From contig QKHF01000174.1 of the NCBI GenBank assembly GCA_003250135.1, positions 1 through 10,513 on the forward strand: DNA of 10,513 nucleotides, read 5' to 3'. Both the position numbers and the translations under genes were made by a program. Every line of letters begins with the position of its first letter. The first letter of the stretch is position 1. Below the pieces are notes generated by a model that saw nothing but the letters and a program-made list of their open reading frames with translations, ran no database searches and was not told the origin of the DNA. This document shows positions 1 to 6,900 of this stretch, piece by piece. This DNA is from Paracoccaceae bacterium. Lineage in GTDB: Bacteria; Pseudomonadota; Alphaproteobacteria; Rhodobacterales; Rhodobacteraceae.

Positions 1-66
1 GGCGGCGAGCAGGGCGGCGGCGCATACGGCCAGCGGCGTCCGGGGGACAAGCGGGGGCATTTCCAT
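1..66 (-). CDS. Exported protein, N-terminal signal peptide only (cut by window edge)
   Basis: Only the first 22 codons lie in the window. They read as a classical signal-peptide start: a short N-terminus with one arginine (Arg9), then a hydrophobic run rich in Ala, Leu and Val (residues 11-22) with a Cys at position 15. The product is therefore probably secreted, periplasmic or membrane-anchored. The ATG at 66 is preferred over the in-frame ATG at 60 because an AAGGA Shine-Dalgarno sequence (74-78) lies 7 nt upstream of the first and 13 nt upstream of the second. The gene points the same way as cobT, but a 158-nt gap separates them and contains a CtrA-type box, so it probably has its own promoter. 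The mature protein is not visible and no family can be named. Confidence 0.6.
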   Translation of the reverse strand, partial: MEMPPLVPRTPLAVCAAALLAA

Positions 67-178
67 CTGAGAATCCTTGGTTTCGTCGATTGCGAAAGCG
101 TCCGCGCCGCCGGATCCTCGCCATATGGGTTGGGGGCGAGACAATGGCGCGACGCCAGACGGTTCTCACCCTCCAGCG

Positions 179-194
179 GTTAACAAAGGCTTAA
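179..194 (-). promoter_or_regulatory. CtrA-type binding box TTAA-N7-TTAAC
   Basis: Read on the minus strand from 194 to 179, the sequence is TTAA, seven bases (GCCTTTG), then TTAAC, an exact match to the full CtrA consensus of Caulobacter and relatives. It lies 113 nt upstream of the ATG of the exported protein at the left edge and 30 nt after the cobT stop. Two TTAA words at exactly this spacing are unlikely by chance in GC-rich DNA. No convincing -10 element follows at the usual distance, so the site could activate or repress. CtrA control is an inference from the motif. Confidence 0.55.
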
Positions 195-224
195 TTGCGC
201 GTGTGGGCGGCGCGCCTCGGATGG

Positions 225-1244
225 TCAGCTCTTTCCGCTGACCGCGGCCTCCGCGAAGGTCGCCATGCCGGAATGGCAGGCGAGGGCGCTTTTCAGGATA
301 TTGATCGCCAGCGCGGCGCCGGAGCCTTCGCCGAGGCGGAGGCCAAGATCGAGGATCGGCTCCATTTGAAGCGCATCCAGCAGTTTGCCATGCGCCGCCT
401 CGGCCGAGCGATGTCCGGCGACGCAGTGGGCGAGGGCGCCCGGCGCGGCCGTCTCCAGCACGGCGGCGGCGGCCGTTCCGATGAACCCGTCCAAAATCAC
501 CGGGATGTGCTGCGCGCGGGCGGCGGCGATGGCGCCGGCGATGGCGGCCAGTTCCCGCCCGCCAAGGCGGCGCAGCGCCTCCAGCGGGTCGGCCAGAGCC
601 TCTCCGTGAAGGGCGAGGCCCGCGTCGATCACTCGGGCCTTCAGCGCCACCCCGTCGTCATCCAGCCCGGTCCCGCGCCCGGCCCAGTCAGCGCCCGTCC
701 CGCCGAACAGTGCGGCGGAGAGCGCCGCGGCCGAGGTGGTGTTGCCGATTCCCATCTCGCCACAGACCAGAAGGTCGGCGCCGGGATCGACCGCTTCCCA
801 GCCCAAGGCGAGGGCGGCGGCGAACTCCGCCTCGCTCATCGCCGGCGCCTGGGTGAAATCGTCGGTCGGGTTGTCAAGCTGCAGGGCGTGCACGGTCAGC
901 CGCGCCCCCGCCGCGTCGCAAAGCTGGTTGATCGCCGCGCCGCCCACCTGGAAATTCGCCACCATCTGCGACGTCACCTCGGCAGGGTAAGCCGAGACGC
1001 CCTGCGCGACCACGCCATGATTGCCCGCGAAGACGACGGCCTGCGGGCGCTCGATGCGCGCGCGCGGGTCCGCCCGCCAGCCGCAATACCAGATGGCCAG
1101 CGCCTCCAGCCGCCCAAGCGCCCCGGCGGGCTTGGTGAGTTGGGCGTTGCGGGCCTCGGCCGCGGCGATGGCGTCGGCGTCCGGGCCGGGCGCATCGGCG
1201 AGACAGGCGCGGAATTCTTCGATGGTCTGAAACGGCACTTGCAT
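225..1244 (-). CDS. cobT: Nicotinate-nucleotide--dimethylbenzimidazole phosphoribosyltransferase
   Basis: This cytosolic enzyme transfers phosphoribose from nicotinate mononucleotide to 5,6-dimethylbenzimidazole, giving alpha-ribazole 5'-phosphate for the lower ligand of cobalamin. The 339-residue length is normal for the family. Recognisable blocks are LTKPAGALGRLE (36-47), FAGNHGVVAQGVSAYP (72-87), the glycine-rich GEMGIGNTTSAAA (162-174), GFIGTAAAA (253-261), GHRSAEAAHG (277-286) and GLRLGEGSGAA (301-311). Glu306 in the last block corresponds to the catalytic glutamate of Salmonella CobT. The ATG at 1244 follows an AAAGG ribosome site at 1251-1255 with 6-nt spacing. The gene is divergent from cobS, its pathway partner, which supports the call. 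Nomenclature caution: in Pseudomonas denitrificans naming this is cobU, and cobT there means a cobaltochelatase subunit. Confidence 0.96.
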   Translation of the reverse strand: MQVPFQTIEEFRACLADAPGPDADAIAAAEARNAQLTKPAGALGRLEALAIWYCGWRADPRARIERPQAVVFAGNHGVVAQGVSAYPAEVTSQMVANFQVGGAAINQLCDAAGARLTVHALQLDNPTDDFTQAPAMSEAEFAAALALGWEAVDPGADLLVCGEMGIGNTTSAAALSAALFGGTGADWAGRGTGLDDDGVALKARVIDAGLALHGEALADPLEALRRLGGRELAAIAGAIAAARAQHIPVILDGFIGTAAAAVLETAAPGALAHCVAGHRSAEAAHGKLLDALQMEPILDLGLRLGEGSGAALAINILKSALACHSGMATFAEAAVSGKS

Positions 1245-1315
1245 TGAAGACCTTTAGCTTGGGCACGAGCGGGGATAGCCTCCGCCGAAGGATTTGCAAA
1301 GCGGCGAACGAGCGA
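1245..1315. promoter_or_regulatory. Divergent cobT/cobS promoter region
   Basis: These 71 bases separate the cobT ATG from the preferred cobS ATG and must hold at least the cobT promoter. On the minus strand the best pair I see is TTGCAA (1299-1294), a 16-nt spacer and TATCCC (1277-1272), about 27 nt before the cobT ATG; this is a weak match. The -35 lies within the 8-bp palindrome TTTGCAAA (1293-1300). The space is too short for a cobalamin riboswitch (about 200 nt), and no B12-box-like element is apparent. No clear plus-strand promoter is seen. Confidence 0.3.
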
Positions 1316-2131
1316 ATGGCGGCGGATGGGACGCAAGGCGGGGCTGGGGGCGAGCAGGCGCCGATAAGGGCGTTCGACCTTCCGGTCGCCTTCTCGCTGC
1401 TGACGCGCCTCCCGATTCCGCTGGATCACGCGCGCGCGGCTGAGCGAATGGCGGCCGCGGTCTGGGCCTATCCGCTGGTCGGCGCCGCGCTCGGCGCGGT
1501 GGTCGCATTCGTTCTGATCGGCCTGATTGCCGTGGGGGTCCCGGCTCCGCTTTCGGCGCTGATCGCGACCGCCGCCGGCGTTCTGGCGACCGGCGCGATG
1601 CACGAGGACGGGCTGGCCGATTGCGCCGACGGAATCGGCGGCGGCTGGAATCGCGAGCAGCGGCTGGAGATCATGAAGGACTCCGCCACCGGCGCGTACG
1701 GAGGATTGGCGCTGATATTCGCGGTTCTCGCTCGGGTCGCCGCGCTGTCCATGTTGGCGACCTATTCGCCCGCCACCGTCCTGGCGGTGCTGGCGGTGGC
1801 CGGGGCAGCGTCCCGCGCTCCACTAGGGGCGATCATGCGGTGGCTCCCCAATGCGCGCGCGGCTCTGGGCGCGGAGCAGGCTGGCCTGTCCGCCTCGGTC
1901 GGGCGGCCGCCCGCAGCCTCGGCCGGTCTCGCGCTTGGGCTGGGCCTCGCCATCGCCGGGGCGCTTTTCGGCTGGCAGGGGCTCGCTTTGGCGTTCGCCG
2001 CATTCCTCGCCGCAGGCGCAATGGCCTGGATCGCGTGGCGCAAATTGGGCGGGCAGACCGGCGACGTGCTGGGCGCCGCGCAGGTGCTGGCCGAGATCGC
2101 GGCGCTGACGGCGGTCTTCATCGTTGTGTGA
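1316..2131 (+). CDS. cobS: Adenosylcobinamide-GDP ribazoletransferase (cobalamin synthase)
   Basis: This polytopic inner-membrane enzyme joins adenosylcobinamide-GDP to alpha-ribazole (or its 5'-phosphate), completing the nucleotide loop of cobalamin downstream of the CobT product. The diagnostic acidic motif is HEDGLADCADGIGGG (96-110; Asp98, Asp102 and Asp105 of the metal-binding DGxxDxxDG pattern), followed by EIMKDSATGAYGGLAL (118-133) and a C-terminal GGQTGDVLGA (245-254). Hydrophobic Ala/Leu/Val segments fill most of the remainder (about 52-95, 131-172, 201-241 and 257-271). I start at the ATG at 1316, giving 271 residues, because the family begins close to the DLPVAFSLLTRLP block (21-33). 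A TTG at 1244 would extend it by 24 poorly conserved residues and overlap the cobT start by one base. In Pseudomonas denitrificans naming this is cobV. Confidence 0.93.
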   Translation: MAADGTQGGAGGEQAPIRAFDLPVAFSLLTRLPIPLDHARAAERMAAAVWAYPLVGAALGAVVAFVLIGLIAVGVPAPLSALIATAAGVLATGAMHEDGLADCADGIGGGWNREQRLEIMKDSATGAYGGLALIFAVLARVAALSMLATYSPATVLAVLAVAGAASRAPLGAIMRWLPNARAALGAEQAGLSASVGRPPAASAGLALGLGLAIAGALFGWQGLALAFAAFLAAGAMAWIAWRKLGGQTGDVLGAAQVLAEIAALTAVFIVV

Positions 2132-2141
2132 GGCGCGCAAG

Positions 2142-2170
2142 AAAAAGGGCCGCGTCCAAAGACGCGGCCC
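2142..2170 (-). terminator. Intrinsic terminator of carD
   Basis: A perfect 10-bp inverted repeat, GGGCCGCGTC (2147-2156) and GACGCGGCCC (2161-2170), closes a 4-nt loop. On the minus strand the stem is followed directly by five Ts (2146-2142). It begins 24 nt past the carD stop, so it terminates the minus-strand block. The plus side has no T-tract, so cobS, which ends 15 nt before the stem on the other strand, would gain only a hairpin from it. Confidence 0.88.
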
Positions 2171-2194
2171 CGATTGCTTCAGCGGCTCCGCCGG

Positions 2195-2710
2195 TCAGGC
2201 GGCGCGCTTGATCAGCGTCTCTTCCACAGTCTCGGCGGCCTTGCTTTCGTCGATCGACTGCACGGCCGCAACCTCGCGGGTCAGACGCTCGAACGCCGCT
2301 TCATAGAGCTGACGTTCGGAATAGGACTGCTCCGGCTGGTCTTCAGCCCGGTGCAGGTCGCGCACGACCTCGGCGATCGAGATCAGGTCGCCCGAATTGA
2401 TCTTCTGCTCGTATTCCTGCGCGCGGCGGGACCACATGGCGCGCTTCACGCGCGCACGGCCCTTCAGCGTATCCATCGCCTTGCCGACGATGTCCGGCGA
2501 GGACAAGTTGCGCATGCCGGTGGACGACGCCTTGGCCGTCGGCACCCGCAGGGTCATCTTGTCTTTTTCGAACGAGATCACGAAGAGTTCGAGCTTCATG
2601 CCCGCCACTTCCTGCTCTTCGATCGACACGATCTTGCCGACGCCATGCGCCGGGTAGACCACATAGTCGTTCGCCCGGAATTCGCTCCGCTTATCGGTTT
2701 TCTTCGCCAT
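2195..2710 (-). CDS. carD: CarD/CdnL-family RNA polymerase-binding transcription regulator
   Basis: CarD binds the RNA polymerase beta subunit and stabilises open complexes. In Rhodobacter-type bacteria it activates the many promoters lacking a T at position -7. The protein has an N-terminal Tudor-like polymerase-interaction domain (about 11-65, with NDYVVYPAHGVGKI at 14-27 and FVISFEKDKMTLRVP at 43-57). A helical C-terminal domain follows (about 70-150) with KGRARVKRAMWSRRAQEYE at 83-101, where Trp93 matches the DNA-wedging tryptophan of mycobacterial CarD. The start at 2710 gives 171 residues beginning MAKKTDKRSEF, as in relatives, with a GGAG site 4 nt upstream. An ATG at 2731, also with a GGAG upstream, would add seven residues. 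The gene is the last in its strand block, lies beyond a 422-nt gap from fdxA and ends at a strong terminator. Confidence 0.95.
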   Translation of the reverse strand: MAKKTDKRSEFRANDYVVYPAHGVGKIVSIEEQEVAGMKLELFVISFEKDKMTLRVPTAKASSTGMRNLSSPDIVGKAMDTLKGRARVKRAMWSRRAQEYEQKINSGDLISIAEVVRDLHRAEDQPEQSYSERQLYEAAFERLTREVAAVQSIDESKAAETVEETLIKRAA

Positions 2711-2770
2711 TCCGCTCCAATCTCTTCTCATCAGCGCTCCGGCGCCTTACCCAAAGGCGACGCGGGCGAC

Positions 2771-2801
2771 AAAAACCCTCCCCCGCCGAAGCAGGTTTGG
2801 G
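2771..2801 (-). terminator. Intrinsic terminator with UUCG loop upstream of carD
   Basis: In the minus-strand RNA the order is CCC (2801-2799), AAA, CCUGC (2795-2791), UUCG loop (2790-2787), GCGGG (2786-2782), GGA, GGG (2778-2776), then UUUUU (2775-2771). The inner stem is five pairs (one of them U-G) capped by the very stable UUCG tetraloop. The outer stem is three G-C pairs across a 3x3 purine internal loop. The five Us follow immediately. The plus strand has no T-tract. It would stop any transcript coming from fdxA or from the AT-rich promoter, about 60 nt before the carD start, so it marks either the end of a separate RNA or an attenuator for carD. Confidence 0.65.
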
Positions 2802-2917
2802 AATCCTCACTCGAACTGCGCAATCTCCCGTCGCCCAAATCTCAAATTTTCGGGCGTATGTAGGCGGCCTCTGTTTCTGAGAACGCCGTCCTCCACGGGC
2901 GGCACTTGTACGTTGTG
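2771..2917 (-). ncRNA. Candidate small RNA or carD leader RNA (unrecognised)
   Basis: If transcription starts a few bases downstream of the TATATT element and stops at the UUCG terminator, the product is about 145 nt. It includes a hairpin at 2856-2832 (CGCCC/GGGCG, a two-base bulge, AAAT/ATTT, loop TTGAG) and then the terminator stem. I could not match it to SRP RNA, tmRNA, RNase P or 6S RNA; it lacks the conserved SRP apical loop and is too short for RNase P or tmRNA. The extent is inferred from promoter and terminator only. It may instead be the 5' leader of carD read with partial termination. Confidence 0.3.
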
Positions 2918-2922
2918 AACCT

Positions 2923-2950
2923 AATATAACAAAGTTTTGCGCGATTTCCA
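2923..2950 (-). promoter_or_regulatory. Sigma70-like promoter upstream of carD
   Basis: On the minus strand TGGAAA (2950-2945, 4 of 6 to TTGACA) precedes TATATT (2928-2923, 5 of 6 to TATAAT) by 16 nt, inside an AT-rich stretch that stands out from the GC-rich flanks. The -10 keeps the T at position -7, which most promoters in CarD-dependent alphaproteobacteria are reported to lack; such promoters respond little or negatively to CarD. It would drive the candidate RNA, carD, or both. Confidence 0.4.
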
Positions 2951-2983
2951 CGTGCCGCAGTGCAAAACGAACGAGTCAACCCC

Positions 2984-2998
2984 GATTCCCACGGAATC
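2984..2998. repeat. 15-bp palindrome in the fdxA-carD gap
   Basis: GATTCC (2984-2989) and GGAATC (2993-2998) form a perfect 6-bp inverted repeat around CAC. It lies 34 nt upstream (minus-strand sense) of the -35-like hexamer of the AT-rich promoter. It has no T-tract, so it is not a terminator; the dyad symmetry is compatible with an operator. No factor can be assigned. Confidence 0.35.
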
Positions 2999-3096
2999 TT
3001 GAGCGACAACGCATTCAAAACTTGGAATTTGCCTGCAATTCGCCGCAGTCCCGCCTGAACCAACGCCCTTAAGCGCCTCATTTCGCGCTCCGAACG

Positions 3097-3131
3097 CCGA
3101 ATCAGGCAGGGTGATTCTGGGGTTGATTCGG
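3097..3131 (-). terminator. Inverted repeat just after fdxA (weak or Rho-assisted terminator candidate)
   Basis: CCGAATCA (3097-3104) and TGATTCGG (3124-3131) are a perfect 8-bp inverted repeat with a 19-nt loop, beginning one base after the fdxA stop codon. No T-tract follows on the minus strand, so intrinsic termination is doubtful. It could protect the fdxA mRNA 3' end or act with Rho. Confidence 0.35.
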
Positions 3132-3132
3132 G

Positions 3133-3471
3133 TCAGTCGCCCTCGCCGGGCGCTTCCGAGAAGTACTTCTCAAACTTGCCGGACTCGCCGTCATATTTCT
3201 CCGCCTCGGCCATCGGGTCCTTCTGAGCGGTGATATTCGGCCAGATTTCGGCGTATTTGGCGTTGATTTCGAGCCATTTCTCCAACCCCGGCTCGGTGTC
3301 CGGCCGGATCGCGTCGGCCGGGCATTCAGGCTCGCAAACGCCGCAGTCGATGCATTCGTCGGGGTGAATGACGAGCATGTTCTCGCCTTCATAGAAGCAA
3401 TCGACGGGGCAGACCTCGACGCAGTCGGTGTATTTGCACCGGATGCAGTTGTCGTTGACGATATAGGTCAT
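3133..3471 (-). CDS. fdxA: Ferredoxin FdxA, 7Fe type ([3Fe-4S][4Fe-4S])
   Basis: This small soluble electron carrier of 112 residues closely resembles Azotobacter vinelandii ferredoxin I through the first 50 residues. By that comparison Cys9, Cys17 and Cys50 ligate the [3Fe-4S] cluster and Cys21, Cys40, Cys43 and Cys46 the [4Fe-4S] cluster; Cys12 and Cys25 are the usual free cysteines. Key blocks are CIRCKYTDCVEVCPVDCFYE (9-28) and CIDCGVCEPECPADAI (40-55), followed by the family tail with EIWPNIT (75-81). The true start is the ATG at 3471; the open frame continues upstream but that part has no ferredoxin similarity. A GAGG lies 8 nt upstream. The gene is downstream of the S4 gene (89-nt gap), in the order helicase-S4-fdxA-carD common in alphaproteobacteria. 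The redox partner is not evident from context. Confidence 0.96.
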   Translation of the reverse strand: MTYIVNDNCIRCKYTDCVEVCPVDCFYEGENMLVIHPDECIDCGVCEPECPADAIRPDTEPGLEKWLEINAKYAEIWPNITAQKDPMAEAEKYDGESGKFEKYFSEAPGEGD

Positions 3472-3537
3472 GGCCTGGGCCTCGCTCGAAATGGACTGCA
3501 GGACGGCCCGATTCCGCCTGCCGCATCGCAGCAGGTT

Positions 3538-3564
3538 ATTATGGATCGCGGGCCAGTTGATCAA
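3538..3564 (-). promoter_or_regulatory. Possible internal promoter for fdxA
   Basis: On the minus strand TTGATC (3564-3559) and CATAAT (3543-3538, 5 of 6 to TATAAT) are spaced 15 nt, slightly short. The -35 overlaps the stop codon of the S4 gene, and the -10 is 66 nt before the fdxA ATG. This could give fdxA expression independent of the helicase-S4 unit. It is a motif-based guess. Confidence 0.3.
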
Positions 3565-3953
3565 GCATCGAAGCGGTGAAGTTTGTCGCGCGCGCGTCGC
3601 TCGCGCTTGCTGGGCGGCGGCCCGGGCTCGATCTGCGCGCCCTCCGGCGCCGGCGATTTCGCGGGCGCAGGGGGTGAGAGGTCCTCGTACAGCCCCTGCG
3701 CCTCCGCCGCCGGGCCGCGGCGCGCGCCGACGTCCAGAATGCGAACCACCCGCACCCGGCCGTGAATGGCGACCGTCAGCACGTCGCCGGGCTTCACGGA
3801 CGCGCTGGGCTTGGCCGCGCGGATACCGTTCACGCGCAGCTTGCCGTCGCTGATGACCCTGGCGGCCAGGGTGCGCGTCTTCACGAGGCGTGCGTGCCAG
3901 AGCCACTTGTCGGCCCGGATCGAGGCGGATGCTTTGAGCTCCGCGCCGCTCAC
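3561..3953 (-). CDS. S4-domain RNA-binding protein (Hsp15-like)
   Basis: A 130-residue basic protein with an S4 RNA-binding domain at about 12-70: IRADKWLWHARLVKTRTLA (12-30) forms the first helices and DGKLRVNG (36-43) the conserved turn. A Pro/Ala-rich linker follows, then a basic tail, SKRERRARDK (115-124). This matches the Hsp15/HslR-like group, whose E. coli member binds the 50S subunit carrying a stalled nascent chain; whether this protein shares that role is unknown. The start is the GTG at 3953, because the S4 domain begins at residue 12 and no later start keeps it whole. The GTG overlaps the helicase TGA as GTGA (3953-3950), so translation is probably coupled and the two proteins are made together. 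Confidence 0.9.
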   Translation of the reverse strand: MSGAELKASASIRADKWLWHARLVKTRTLAARVISDGKLRVNGIRAAKPSASVKPGDVLTVAIHGRVRVVRILDVGARRGPAAEAQGLYEDLSPPAPAKSPAPEGAQIEPGPPPSKRERRARDKLHRFDA

Positions 3954-6900
3954 GTCTTGTCTTTGAGTTGCTGGAGCACAGCAAACGGGTTGTCAGGATC
4001 GATCTTCTTTTCACGCCGCGGCGGCGCAGCGGCGTATTCGCGGGGCTTGCCCCCGAACTTCTCGCCCTTGCCGCCTTTGCGGTCGTGCTTGCGGGGCTTG
4101 CCGCCGTCCTTGCGCTGGCGCTGGCCGTCGCCATGGTTGCGCTTTTCGCCGCCATCCGCGCCTTTCGGGCGGCCGCGGCCCTCGCCTCGGGGCCGGCGGG
4201 GGCGAGGAGCGTAGGCGAAGGTGTAGAAGACTTCGATCTCGGGTTCGCCCTGCGGTGCGGCTGTTTCGGGCGTCCCAGACGCTTCAGGCGCATCTGTGGT
4301 GGGTTCGGACGCCGTCTCAGCGGCTTCAGTCGGCGTCACCGCGTCGCTCGCCTCGCTCGCGGGCGCCTCCTCGACCGGCGCCTCTGCAGCAGCGACTTCC
4401 GTCCCAGCGCCTGTCTCAGTCTCAGTCTCGGGAGCGACAGCGTCCGGTGCGGCTTCCGCGGTCGACTCACCCTCAGTCCCGGTCGCTTCTACGGCCGGCG
4501 TCTCGACCTTCGCCGCCTTCGCCCGTTCCCCGCGCTCCGCCTTGTAGCCGAGACCCGTCATCAGCTCGGCGAACTGGTCCAGCGTGCAGCCGGTGATCGA
4601 CAGCATGTCCGCCGTCGCCTCGAATCCGCCGCGCGTGTCCATCGGCCGGATCATGTCGGCCAGCCGCTCCAGCATGTCGATGCGGATGGCGCGCGTTCCG
4701 GCCAGCCGGTACCCGGCGCGTTCGTAATAACCTTCGGGCGCGCCCGGAACCTCGGCGATGGTGACGAGACCCGGGGGCGGGGGGCTGGGAATTTCGTCCA
4801 GCTTCTCGGCCAATCCCCACAGCACGATGCGGAACCGGGTCGGCGCGGGTTTCAGAAGCGCGGGCATGAAGATGGTGTGCTGGCCAAAGCGGACGCCATG
4901 CTTGCGCAGCAGCCCGCGCGCGTCCTGATCCAGCGATTTGACGTCGGACGCGGCCTCGGCGCGCGGCAGCACGCCCAGACGCTCGACGAGCCGGAAGGCG
5001 ACGCCTCGGGCGAGGCCGGTGACAGCCTCGTCGTCGCGCAGCGAGGTCAGCGGCTCGAACAGGGCGGCGATGCGGCGGTTGATCCAATGGCCGAGGCGGC
5101 GCTCCACCTTCTCGCGCACGCCCTGGTCGACATCGTCCTCGACGAACGGGATCACGCGCGGGTTCAGCGGGTCGTCGCCGGCCTCGAGCCGGCCCACGGC
5201 GGCGTCGCCCCACATCAATCCGCCCTGCTCGGTCAGATCGATCTCGGTGTCTGGACTGTTGTAGAACCGGTCGGCGCGCCGGGCGAATTCCGCCTGCAGC
5301 GCTTGCAGCGAGGCGCTCTCCAACTTGCGCGCTTCGGCCGATCCTGCGCCGTCGACGCTGAACCGGAACCCATTCAGACGACCGACGAGCTCACCCTCGA
5401 TGGTCACCTCGCCACGTTCGTTCACCTCGGCCACGAGGCTCTCCTTCTGTTTCAGCCGCCGCATCAGGATGCTGGTGCGGCGGTCGACGAATCTTTGCGT
5501 CAGCCGATCGTGCAGCGCGTCGGACAGCCTGTCCTCCACGTCGCGCGTGCGGCCTCGCCAGGTTTCGGGGTCGTCCAGCCAGCGCCCCCGGTTCGAGACG
5601 TAAGTCCAAGTGCGGATATAGGCGAGCCGCTTCGAAAGCGCATCGATGTCGCCATCCACGCGGTCCAGCCTGCGAACCTGAGCCTCCATCCAGTCCGGGG
5701 GTATAACCGCCGATTCGGACAGGAGGAACTCGTAAATGCGGCGACTGAGGGCGGCGTGGTCGGAAGCCAGCGTTTTTCGGAAGTCCGGAATCTGGCAGAC
5801 GTCCCACAAAAGCCGCACCGCCGCGCCGCCTCGGGCGCGATCCTTGATGTCGGAATCGGCCCAGAGCGCGCGCAGCGTCAACACGTCGTCGGCCTCTCGC
5901 GCGCGGGTCAGGCCGCGGGCGGGGGGCGCGGCTTCCAGACTGGCCAGCAGCGCGGCGACGGTTCCGAACTCCAGCCGGTGGTTGCGCCATTGCAGCAGGC
6001 GCACCGGCGGATAGCGGTGGTTCTCGACGGCGTCGACGACATCGGGGTCCAGCGCGCCTGCCTCGCCTGTCACGCCGAAGGTCCCGTCGTTCATGTGGCG
6101 TCCGGCGCGCCCGGCGATCTGGCCGATCTCCTGCGCTTCCAGCGGGCGCATGCGGCGGCCGTCGAACTTGGAGAGCCCGGCGAAGGCGACGTGCTTGACG
6201 TCGAGGTTCAGCCCCATGCCGATCGCGTCGGTCGCCACCAGATGGTCGACGTCGCCATTTTGGTAAAGCGCGACCTGCGCGTTGCGGGTGCGGGGGCTGA
6301 GCGCGCCCATCACCACCGCGGCGCCGCCCTTCTGGCGCCGGATTAGCTCGGCGATGGCGTAGACCGAGTCGGCCGAGAAGGCGACCACGGCGGAGCGCCC
6401 CGGCAGGCGGGAGATCTTCTTCGAACCCGCGTAGGAAAGGGTGGAGAAGCGCGGCCGGGTCAGGAAGCGCGCTTGCGGGATCAGCGCCTGAATGCGCCCG
6501 CGCATGGTCTCGGCGCCCAGGAACAGCGTCTCTGAACGCCCGCGCGCGCGCAGCAGCCGGTCGGTGAAGACATGGCCGCGATCCGGGTCGGCGCAGAGCT
6601 GGATCTCGTCCACCGCCAGAAACTCGGGCCCAAGGTCCAGCGGCATGGATTCGACCGTGCAGCAGTAATACCGCGCGTCTTTCGGGACGATCTTCTCCTC
6701 GCCGGTGATCAGCGCGACCTCGCGCGGGCCGCGCAGCGCGACGATGCGGTCATAGACCTCGCGCGCCAGAAGCCGCAGCGGAAAGCCGATAACGCCGGTC
6801 CTGTGGCCCAGCATCCGCTCGACCGCGTAATGGGTCTTGCCGGTGTTGGTCGGCCCCAGAACGGCGATGACCGACGACCCGCCCGCGGCGATGGCGTCGT

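Larger units (their letters stand above)
2711..3132. other. 422-nt gene-free region between fdxA and carD
   Basis: No convincing protein-coding frame is present; short frames here show no family resemblance and lack start signals. The region is clearly less GC-rich than its flanks between about 2905 and 3045. On the minus strand, in transcription order, it contains an inverted repeat just after the fdxA stop (3097-3131), a 15-bp palindrome (2984-2998), a TATATT promoter-like element (2923-2928), a 9-bp hairpin (2832-2856) and an intrinsic terminator (2771-2801). About 60 nt then remain before carD. The last three elements could define a small RNA or a regulated carD leader. A weak TTGTCG-N17-TAAGGC promoter-like pair starting in the terminator T-tract could serve carD alone. 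Confidence 0.6.

Noticed and set aside
195..1247. 350-codon plus-strand frame opposite cobT
   Set aside because: It is low-complexity Arg/Gly-rich sequence with no start signal, lying entirely over the well-supported cobT gene.
2174..2863. 229-codon plus-strand frame over carD and the adjacent gap
   Set aside because: It is mostly opposite carD, has no recognisable domain and crosses two minus-strand terminators.
2771..2930. SRP RNA, 6S RNA, tmRNA or tRNA in the fdxA-carD gap
   Set aside because: The conserved SRP apical loop, the tRNA T-loop sequence and a 6S-like long closing stem are not seen; only local hairpins are present.
2974..2979. TTGACT hexamer on the minus strand as a -35 in the fdxA-carD gap
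   Set aside because: The expected -10 position reads GGCACG, so it does not form a promoter; the TATATT element further on is better.
3472..4293. Upstream extension of the ferredoxin frame to 386 residues
   Set aside because: The extra residues are Arg/Ala-rich shadow sequence of the S4 and helicase genes. The ferredoxin begins at the ATG at 3471, matching the family length.
3968..6346. Open frame of 792 codons on the plus strand opposite the helicase
   Set aside because: It is a shadow of the helicase in GC-rich DNA; the translation resembles no family, while the minus strand encodes clear helicase motifs.
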